Shown here piece after piece: positions 1 to 7,164 of a stretch of DNA of 21,277 nucleotides. Numbering within the stretch: position 1 is the stretch's first letter; each line of letters begins with the position of its first letter. Below the pieces are notes generated by a model. That model did no database searches. It was not told the DNA's origin and saw nothing but the letters and a program-made list of their open reading frames with translations. Source of the stretch: an uncultured Slackia sp. (GTDB lineage Bacteria; Actinomycetota; Coriobacteriia; Coriobacteriales; Eggerthellaceae); contig CAKUEV010000011.1 in the NCBI GenBank assembly GCA_934646845.1, forward strand, positions 1-21,277, given 5' to 3'. Position numbers and translations under genes: made by a program.

Positions 1-1261
1 TAGCCACCGCCGCTCCCCTGCCGTCGATTTCACGCTCCGAATGGCGCATGGCGAACACGAACGCGATGCCGAGCGGATACAGGGCGACGAACGCGAGCAG
101 TGTCAGCAGCGAAACGCCCCTGCTTGCGGAAAACGCTCCCACAACCAAGCCGGCCACCAACCCGAGCGCGAGAAACGCATTCGACCCTATAAGGTAAATG
201 CCCGAAAGCACGAAGCTGCTCACGCCCGTTTCACGTGAGGCGTTCGCGATATAGAACAGGAACAGCATGCCGCACACGTCGTAGCACATGATCATGATGG
301 TACCCGAAAGAGGACCTAGGGCATCACCGATAAAAGGCATGAGCGAGAGCACCACGAGCATTACCGGCAAGCATGCCTTGTATGCCGCTGTGGGATTGCC
401 GCGTCGCGATGCGACAAGCGCAATGGCAGAAGCTACCGCGGTCGATGCGAACAGGGGAGCCGCCATGGAAACGTCGCCGACAATATGCTCGGAAGACGAC
501 CCCAAAACCGACGTATGCAAAATGCCGACCACGCCAACGAGCGCGAAGAGGCACCAATAATCAGGACCGAATGTGAGCAGAATGCGTCGGACGGGCATCG
601 TCTTGCTCGCGTGTCGCGCAACCGCACACGTGCCGCCGACACCTTCCCCAAAAGATCGCGCAGCATTTCCCGCGTCGCGGCCCTTTAATGCTGACGCGGG
701 AGCGGGCCTGTGCGCCAATGCGACCGACACGCGATAGCACGCAAGCGAGCACGCCGCCATGGCGCACACGACCAAATCGAACGCGAGGCCGTATCCGAAG
801 CAGAAAGAACCAGCGACAATAAAAGCTTGCAGAACCAAGCCGCACACCATGCATATATGAGAACGTTCGCTCTCTTGCATGGAAAAAATATCAAGCCAGG
901 CAATCGAAACCACGGTTTGCCCAACGCCGTAAAGAACGCCCAGAAGCGGCGCCATCTCAAGCGCAACGCCGGCTTGCGCGAAAACCGCCGAAGCGGCGAA
1001 GCCCACCACAAGCGCGGCAACGCCCGGCCACATCGCAAACGAACCCGGCTTCACCGCGCCGCGACACGCAAGCGCAATGACGACCGAAGCGACGATGATC
1101 GAAGCCGCCTCGCTCGCGAACATGAACCAGAGCTCGGTGACAAAGCCCACGCTCTGCCCCACCGACCCCATGGCCGACAAGTATCCCAACGAAGTGGCCG
1201 CCTTTGCCAAGCCGAAGCCCACAATGGTCGCAGCCGCTTCCTTTTTTCGTTGCTCTTCCAT
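1..1261 (-). CDS. Multi-pass membrane protein, probable sensor half of a LuxR-type regulator (partial, C-terminus beyond window)
   Basis: The minus-strand frame is open from an ATG at 1261 to the window edge, giving 420 residues with no stop. GGGAGG lies 4 to 5 bases before the ATG. The protein starts MEEQRKKEAAATIVGFGLAK and is very hydrophobic. Likely membrane segments lie near residues 12-30, 48-68, 80-98, 102-124, 138-158 and 160-180. A polar loop rich in Arg, Ala and Gly spans about 183-230, and a second set of roughly six segments follows to about 412. This two-times-six arrangement is MFS-like. The reading then enters a charged stretch (RHSEREIDG), where a cytoplasmic domain could begin. 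In Eggerthellaceae, MFS-like membrane domains fused to a C-terminal LuxR helix-turn-helix commonly sit beside Tat-exported flavoprotein reductases, and this gene is divergent from one. The DNA-binding domain is not in the window, so the regulator call is inference from layout. A plain transporter remains possible. Confidence 0.7.
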   Translation of the reverse strand, partial: MEEQRKKEAAATIVGFGLAKAATSLGYLSAMGSVGQSVGFVTELWFMFASEAASIIVASVVIALACRGAVKPGSFAMWPGVAALVVGFAASAVFAQAGVALEMAPLLGVLYGVGQTVVSIAWLDIFSMQESERSHICMVCGLVLQAFIVAGSFCFGYGLAFDLVVCAMAACSLACYRVSVALAHRPAPASALKGRDAGNAARSFGEGVGGTCAVARHASKTMPVRRILLTFGPDYWCLFALVGVVGILHTSVLGSSSEHIVGDVSMAAPLFASTAVASAIALVASRRGNPTAAYKACLPVMLVVLSLMPFIGDALGPLSGTIMIMCYDVCGMLFLFYIANASRETGVSSFVLSGIYLIGSNAFLALGLVAGLVVGAFSASRGVSLLTLLAFVALYPLGIAFVFAMRHSEREIDGRGAAVA

Positions 1262-1287
1262 AATCCCTCCCCATATGGAACATGCCT

Positions 1288-1293
1288 ATTGTA
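1288..1293 (-). promoter_or_regulatory. Possible -10 box of the left-edge membrane regulator
   Basis: On the minus strand this reads TACAAT, 26 bases before the regulator ATG. No good -35 hexamer lies 16-18 bases upstream, so the promoter, if real, may need an activator. Confidence 0.3.
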
Positions 1294-1314
1294 GCGTCTC
1301 TCACAGGGGTCTTC

Positions 1315-1338
1315 CGAACATCGTTACGAACATTGTTT
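1315..1338. promoter_or_regulatory. Tandem 12-bp direct repeat in the divergent control region
   Basis: CGAACATCGTTA is followed at once by CGAACATTGTTT. The two 12-bp units match at 10 positions. The pair lies just upstream of the possible regulator -10 box and between the two divergent genes, a natural place for an operator. The binding role is inferred. Confidence 0.35.
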
Positions 1339-1373
1339 TTTCAATGACCTATTTATCAGGCTTTTTGTAAATA

Positions 1374-1390
1374 TCACCGATAGTCGGTGA
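1374..1390. promoter_or_regulatory. Operator-like dyad in front of the flavoprotein gene
   Basis: TCACCGA-TAG-TCGGTGA is a perfect 7-bp inverted repeat with a 3-bp centre, 144 bases upstream of the flavoprotein ATG. It is the strongest dyad between the divergent genes and is a candidate site for the neighbouring regulator. It could also be a hairpin in the leader. No clear sigma-70 hexamers were recognised next to it. Confidence 0.45.
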
Positions 1391-1436
1391 GGACTTCGCC
1401 AGGCAGCGAGAGTAGGTTTGGACCCATACGAGGCAG

Positions 1437-1457
1437 GCAAAGCATGGGAGGCTTTGC
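1437..1457 (+). promoter_or_regulatory. Leader hairpin upstream of the flavoprotein gene
   Basis: GCAAAGC and GCTTTGC form a 7-bp stem around ATGGGAG in the long untranslated leader of the flavoprotein gene. The loop carries an SD-like GGGAG. No known riboswitch class was recognised. Confidence 0.25.
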
Positions 1458-1533
1458 ACAATGCGAATGCCGAAAACGCCAAAACGCGGCAACGGCATGC
1501 ATTGGCCGTCAACAACAAGGAGGGGGTTTCATA

Positions 1534-3438
1534 ATGGAACTTTCACGCCGTAATTTCTTGAAGGGCACCGGCGCTCTTGCGGGCATTTCCGCGATGGGCG
1601 CAATTGGACTGGGCTGCTCGCCCGCGGCAAACGAGGGCACCGAGGCGAAGGGCGGCAAGGCCGAAGCGCCGAAGACGCCGGCAGAAACCACGCCCACCGC
1701 GCTGAAAGAAGCGACCGACGGCAAGTTCACCGCCAAGGCCATGGGCCACGAGAACTACATCTACGTCGAAGCCACCATGGCGGGTGGCGCCATCGCGAAC
1801 CTGCGCGTGCTTACCCACGACGAGACCGTTGGCGTTGGCAGCCTTGCGACCGAGATGTGGCCTGCCAAGGTCGTCGAGACCCAGAACCTCGACGTTGATG
1901 CCATTTCTGGCGCAACCACGACGTGCACCGCTATCAAGAACGCCGCCATCGAGGCCATCTCCAATTCCGGCGCCGATGTCTCGCAGTTCCAGAAGGGCGT
2001 TCAGGCTCCCGAAAAGGGCGAAGACCAGACCATCGACACCGACGTCGTGATCATGGGCGCAGGCACCGCAGGTCTCACCGCCGCGACCCGCTTGCTCGAG
2101 AAAGGCTTCAAAGTCACCCTTTTCGAGAAGCAGGACATCCCCGGCGGCTCTATGTCCATGACATATTCCGGCCTCGCCTGCGCCGGCAGCCAGCTGCAGA
2201 AGAACTACTCGCTCGGCCGCTTCGACTCCAGCCCGTTCTTCGACAAGGACGCCATGCTCGGCGTGCTCAAGGGCCTCGTTATTCCCGAAAACGACCGCTT
2301 CGACGGCGCCATGCCTTATGACGACGCTCTGTACACCACCTCGCCCGCCTTGGTCGACTGGCTGCACGAAATTGGCGTCGGCTTCTACAGCATGGGCGTG
2401 AACAAGGCCTATGGCGTGACCCCGTACCTGGCTCCCGGTTGCTATGAGGGCGGCTGCGGCTACGCGATGCAGTACCTCGTCGACCGCATTGGGGCCTTGG
2501 GCGGAACCATTATCTATGGCGCGAAGGTGACCGACATCACCATGACCGACGGCCGCGCTACGGGCCTCGTCGCCGAGGGCAAGGGTGGCAAAATCTACAC
2601 CGCCACCGCCAAGGCCGTGCTTCTGGCATCGGGCGGCTTCGGCGCCAACCAGGAAATGGTCGACGAATACTACCCGCAGTACAAGGGTCGTTCGTTCAAC
2701 TGCTGCCCCGCTTCCACGGGCGACGGCATTGTGCTCGGCCAGAAGGTCGGCGCAGGCATCGAGTGCATGGGCCGCGAGCTTGGCGCTTACATGTCTACGA
2801 CTGCGCAAGCCGGCAGCCGCATGGAGATCGCCTTCATGTATCAGACCACGCCGGGCATCATGGTGAACGCGTCGGGCGACCAGTTCGGCAACGTGATGAG
2901 CGCGAACCACTACGTCATTGGCCGCGCCCTGTGCGACGACGCCAACGGCGGCAAGTTCTTCTGGATCACCGACGAATCGGGCGCCGTCACTACCATGAAC
3001 AACCTCACCTATGCGTTCGACACCTACAAGGCTGTCTTCGAGCGCGGCGACATGGTTCACTATGCGTCTGTCGAGGAAGCCGCCGAGGCTTTGGGCCTGT
3101 CCAACCTGCAGCAGACCCTCGACACCCATAACGCCCATGCTCTCGCAGGCGAGGAAGACGAGTTCAGGCGCAAGAAGCTCCCCTACATCGACACGCATGA
3201 CGGCGTGTGGGTCTGCGGAATTGAGCCTACGTTCTACCTCACCACGGGCGGTTTGGCCATCGACACCTCCGCGCATGTCCTTACCGACGACGGCAGCACC
3301 ATCGCGGGCCTCTATGCCGCGGGCGACGTGTGCGGCTCCGTCGAGGAGAAGGACGGCAAGCAGTACGGCATGGGCTTCGATGCGGCCATGAACTATGGCT
3401 ACATCATGGCCGAGACCGTGGCTTCGGAAATCGCCTAA
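1534..3438 (+). CDS. Tat-exported FMN/FAD flavoprotein reductase (fumarate reductase/KstD-like), substrate unknown
   Basis: The protein has 634 residues. I chose the ATG at 1534 because AAGGAGG precedes it by 10 bases and translation then begins MELSRRNFLKG, a twin-arginine signal. A hydrophobic stretch and a Cys at 28 follow; Leu sits at -2 rather than -3, so a lipid anchor is doubtful. Residues 60-150 form an FMN-binding domain, with D122-A-I-S-G-A-T128 matching the ApbE flavinylation motif; FMN would attach to T128. From about 168 the FAD domain begins with GAGTAG (175-180), and the C-terminus reads YGMGFDAAMNYGYI. Such proteins reduce organic electron acceptors outside the membrane, fed from the quinone pool. 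The usual fumarate-site Arg and His appear replaced (N458, L569), and the C-terminal motif also recalls ketosteroid dehydrogenases. No apbE or membrane cytochrome partner is present. It is the only plus-strand gene and diverges from the membrane regulator that may control it. Confidence 0.88.
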   Translation: MELSRRNFLKGTGALAGISAMGAIGLGCSPAANEGTEAKGGKAEAPKTPAETTPTALKEATDGKFTAKAMGHENYIYVEATMAGGAIANLRVLTHDETVGVGSLATEMWPAKVVETQNLDVDAISGATTTCTAIKNAAIEAISNSGADVSQFQKGVQAPEKGEDQTIDTDVVIMGAGTAGLTAATRLLEKGFKVTLFEKQDIPGGSMSMTYSGLACAGSQLQKNYSLGRFDSSPFFDKDAMLGVLKGLVIPENDRFDGAMPYDDALYTTSPALVDWLHEIGVGFYSMGVNKAYGVTPYLAPGCYEGGCGYAMQYLVDRIGALGGTIIYGAKVTDITMTDGRATGLVAEGKGGKIYTATAKAVLLASGGFGANQEMVDEYYPQYKGRSFNCCPASTGDGIVLGQKVGAGIECMGRELGAYMSTTAQAGSRMEIAFMYQTTPGIMVNASGDQFGNVMSANHYVIGRALCDDANGGKFFWITDESGAVTTMNNLTYAFDTYKAVFERGDMVHYASVEEAAEALGLSNLQQTLDTHNAHALAGEEDEFRRKKLPYIDTHDGVWVCGIEPTFYLTTGGLAIDTSAHVLTDDGSTIAGLYAAGDVCGSVEEKDGKQYGMGFDAAMNYGYIMAETVASEIA

Positions 3439-3492
3439 CTCTCTTTCAGCCCCTCCATTCCTTGGGGAGCCCCTCGATTGCTTCCCAAACCC

Positions 3493-3524
3493 AAAAAGCC
3501 GACCCATCTTGGGTCGGCTTTTTT
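3493..3524. terminator. Bidirectional terminator between the flavoprotein gene and recO
   Basis: GCCGACCCA and TGGGTCGGC form a perfect stem around TCT, flanked by five A and six T. It would end the plus-strand flavoprotein transcript and, read the other way, the convergent recO transcript. Confidence 0.85.
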
Positions 3525-3544
3525 GCTGGAAACGTGCTGCCAGG

Positions 3545-3577
3545 AACCTGTTAAATGCTCGTAGCGTTTAACAGGTT
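3545..3577. repeat. 14-bp inverted repeat downstream of recO
   Basis: AACCTGTTAAATGC and GCGTTTAACAGGTT pair around TCGTA with one G-T wobble. It lies 37 bases beyond the recO stop. There is no clean T-run on either side, so it may be an accessory terminator, a 3'-end-protecting hairpin or a small repeat. Confidence 0.45.
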
Positions 3578-3613
3578 TCAACGGGATTCGGGGACGCACA
3601 TGGGAAGCGCCTC

Positions 3614-4384
3614 TTAAAACAAACCGCAGGTGAAAAGGAATTCCAAGCTCTTCAGCTTGCTGCCGACATGCTCGCGCACCCACGCCTGGCACAAATGCAG
3701 AATCTCGAAGGAAATATGGCGCGGCACCTCACGTTGGGCAATATCGTCAAACGTCGACATCATGAGCCAGTGGGCCCACGAAAGCACGTCGCTCCCCACT
3801 TGCACGGTGTCGGAAAACATGAGGCAATCACGGCACACGGCGCCGCCTTCCGCAGGCGAAAATGCAACCTGCACGCGAGAATCGTCGCTCGCGAGCGGAC
3901 GTCCGCACATCACGCACCGATTCAAGCTCGGACGAAAGCCCGAAAATGCAAACGCCTTCAGCATGAATGCCGCGCACACCGCGAGCGCGCCTGTCGCATC
4001 GGTCGATTCCGCATGCTCGAGCGCAGACGTGCTGAGGTCATACAGGCGGGGCGATTCCAATTCGGGCTGCGTCAGCCGCGTGAGCAAATCGACGATAGGA
4101 GCCGCGGCGGCCGCATGCTCCATGTCTTCCCGCACGCCAATATGAGCGTTGAGCAGCTTGGCCTCTTTCACGATATCGAGGCTTTTGCCGCATACGAGCA
4201 GCAAGTCGACTTCCGAAAAAATCTCGAGACGCGAGGCAAACGATGAGTTCGGCTTGCGCGCGCCTTTCGCGACCGCGCGAACCTGACGGCCATCTTGAGC
4301 CAGAAGGGTGACGATTAAATCGGTTTCACCGAGTTTCGTTTTGCGCAGCACCAACGCCTGAAGCGAATACGTATCTGCCGCCAT
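3614..4384 (-). CDS. recO: DNA repair protein RecO
   Basis: The 256-residue product is a normal length for RecO, the RecF-pathway mediator that loads RecA onto SSB-coated single-stranded DNA and anneals strands. I start at ATG 4384 (MAADTYSLQALVLRKTKLGE), which has GGAAGGGGAG just upstream; an in-frame TTG at 4402 would place that SD inside the coding region. The N-terminal OB-fold carries the family pattern LGETDLIVTLLAQDGRQVRAV followed by VAKGARKP. The C-terminal half holds a zinc-type CVMCG...CRDC set. The gene follows thrS on the same strand, but the thrS terminator ends only a few bases before the recO SD, so recO probably uses its own promoter or read-through. It converges with the flavoprotein gene. 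Confidence 0.92.
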   Translation of the reverse strand: MAADTYSLQALVLRKTKLGETDLIVTLLAQDGRQVRAVAKGARKPNSSFASRLEIFSEVDLLLVCGKSLDIVKEAKLLNAHIGVREDMEHAAAAAPIVDLLTRLTQPELESPRLYDLSTSALEHAESTDATGALAVCAAFMLKAFAFSGFRPSLNRCVMCGRPLASDDSRVQVAFSPAEGGAVCRDCLMFSDTVQVGSDVLSWAHWLMMSTFDDIAQREVPRHISFEILHLCQAWVREHVGSKLKSLEFLFTCGLF

Positions 4385-4404
4385 GGCCCACTCCCCTTCC
4401 AAAC

Positions 4405-4432
4405 AAAAAAGCCGCCTTCAAAAGACGGCTTT
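4405..4432 (-). terminator. Terminator of thrS
   Basis: On the minus strand a stem AAAGCCG/CGGCTTT, with an inner CTT/AAG extension, is followed by six T. It lies 83 bases past the thrS stop and ends 4 bases before the recO SD. Confidence 0.75.
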
Positions 4433-4433
4433 C

Positions 4434-4461
4434 ATTGTATATCAGCGCAGCTTCACGCGAA
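4434..4461 (-). promoter_or_regulatory. Possible recO promoter overlapping the thrS terminator
   Basis: On the minus strand TACAAT (4434-4439) has a weak TTCGCG 16 bases upstream. Transcription would start inside the thrS terminator stem, which would let recO escape that terminator. The -35 box is poor. Confidence 0.3.
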
Positions 4462-4514
4462 CGGCCGCCCCACATTCCGGGCGCCGCGGCGCGAAAATAT
4501 CGCAGAACGCGAAC

Positions 4515-6275
<1,761 letters not shown>

Positions 6276-6329
6276 AGGGCTATCTCCTCTCGAATGCGAA
6301 TACGCATACGTTACTGAAATCGAATTCCA

Positions 6330-6357
6330 ATTATAGGCACGCGGCGCACAGGAACAA
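6330..6357 (-). promoter_or_regulatory. thrS promoter
   Basis: On the minus strand TTGTTC (6352-6357) and TATAAT (6330-6335) are 16 bases apart, about 55 bases before the thrS ATG. The -10 box is a perfect consensus. Confidence 0.65.
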
Positions 6358-6367
6358 GCTGCGCCGC
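6341..6367. promoter_or_regulatory. Inverted repeat bracketing the thrS -35 box
   Basis: GCGGCGCA (6341-6348) and TGCGCCGC (6360-6367) are perfect 8-bp inverted arms with an 11-bp spacer that contains the whole -35 hexamer. A bound protein would block RNA polymerase, so this is a repressor-site candidate. Confidence 0.4.
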
Positions 6368-6439
6368 TCAGCATACAGAATGGCGACATGACGGCATGAT
6401 AACCGCCTCGCCCACCTGCGCGATTAAGGTCGCGACAAC

Positions 6440-6469
6440 AAGAAAAGCCGCGCGCAGGCGGCTTTTCTT
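6440..6469. terminator. Terminator of the zinc-ribbon membrane protein gene
   Basis: AAGAAAAGCCGC and GCGGCTTTTCTT form a perfect 12-bp stem around six bases, 28 bases past the stop of the gene at 6498. Read on the minus strand it ends in TTTTCTT. Confidence 0.75.
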
Positions 6470-6497
6470 AAGGCAGGATTGCAAACCAGATCGGCGC

Positions 6498-7022
6498 TTA
6501 ATGGCGCGGTGCCTGGCCATGGGCCCCGACATTCGCCTGGGGCACAGCCTGCCTCGGCGCGCCGGTAGTTCGACCGCTGCGACGAGCGCCGACGCCGGGA
6601 AGCGGCGTTGCGCAGTACGGGCAAACGGTCCACGACGGATCGAGCGCATGACCGCACTTCTGGCACTGGTTCTTCAAACGCTGGTGGCAGTTCGGGCACA
6701 GCACGTAGTCGGCCTCGACCGGGTAACCGCAGTTGGCGCATTCGCCATACTGCATGAGCTGGCGCTGCTTCAGCGCGACCTCGAGCTCTTGCTCGTCGCG
6801 GTCGATTTGCAGCAGCGGCGGACGAAGCAGGCAATACGCAATGACGCCCAGAATGGGAATAAGCGCGACGATGGCCCAGATGTACCACACCGTGCCGCGC
6901 TGGTAAGCATCGCGAACAACCCAAATAATAGAGAGCACGTAAACGGCCACGAGCATGACGATGCATACCGTGACAGCCATTTGCAGCTCAGGAGTCCAAA
7001 GCTGCGAGAGAATGTCGCTCAT
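6498..7022 (-). CDS. Small membrane protein with a double zinc ribbon
   Basis: The product has 174 residues. The ATG at 7022 (MSDILSQLW) is preferred over one at 7043 because AAAGGA precedes it by 8 bases. Two membrane segments (about 14-36 and 45-66) are followed by a short charged helix (73-90). Two zinc ribbons come next, with Cys pairs C95/C98, C109/C112 and C120/C123, C134/C137, and then a Pro/Gly/Arg-rich tail. This is the DZR or zinc-ribbon type found in many uncharacterised bacterial membrane proteins, with the ribbons most likely facing the cytoplasm. It lies alone between valS and thrS with its own terminator. I recognise the architecture but not a function; a role in membrane-associated protein or nucleic-acid binding is only a guess. 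Confidence 0.8.
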   Translation of the reverse strand: MSDILSQLWTPELQMAVTVCIVMLVAVYVLSIIWVVRDAYQRGTVWYIWAIVALIPILGVIAYCLLRPPLLQIDRDEQELEVALKQRQLMQYGECANCGYPVEADYVLCPNCHQRLKNQCQKCGHALDPSWTVCPYCATPLPGVGARRSGRTTGAPRQAVPQANVGAHGQAPRH

Positions 7023-7060
7023 TGAGAAATCCTTTTCGTACATCAATACACTAGCCATGC

Positions 7061-7069
7061 ATTGTAGCA
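7061..7069 (-). promoter_or_regulatory. Extended -10 promoter of the zinc-ribbon gene
   Basis: The minus strand reads TGCTACAAT, an extended -10 element, 39 bases before the gene's ATG and just after the valS terminator. No -35 box was recognised. Confidence 0.4.
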
Positions 7070-7074
7070 AAGAA

Positions 7075-7105
7075 AGAAGCGCCCCGCATACCGCGAGGCG
7101 CTTCT
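7075..7105 (-). terminator. Terminator of valS
   Basis: AGAAGCGCC and GGCGCTTCT form a 9-bp perfect stem around 13 bases, 59 bases beyond the valS stop. A T-rich run (TTCTTTCTTT) follows on the minus strand. Confidence 0.75.
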
Positions 7106-7164
7106 CTATGCAATTTTGAAATTCGGCGGCACGCAGGCTCGAAATTCGGCGGAAAGGCCCACGC

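Noticed and set aside
685..1038. Frameshift or broken gene at the left edge, suggested by short overlapping minus-strand frames
   Set aside because: Retranslation shows one uninterrupted frame from 1261 to the window edge; the short frames are other-phase shadows.
1387..1533. N-terminal extension of the flavoprotein from an earlier in-frame start
   Set aside because: It would bury the twin-arginine signal 49 residues in; the ATG at 1534 has a strong SD.
1543..3507. 654-codon open frame on the minus strand opposite the flavoprotein gene
   Set aside because: It is a GC-driven antisense shadow: it reads Ala/Gly/His/Val-rich low-complexity protein, has no SD, and overlaps a clearly real gene throughout.
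6276..6400. T-box riboswitch upstream of thrS
   Set aside because: The promoter lies only about 55 bases from the start codon, too short for a T-box, and no T-box consensus is visible.
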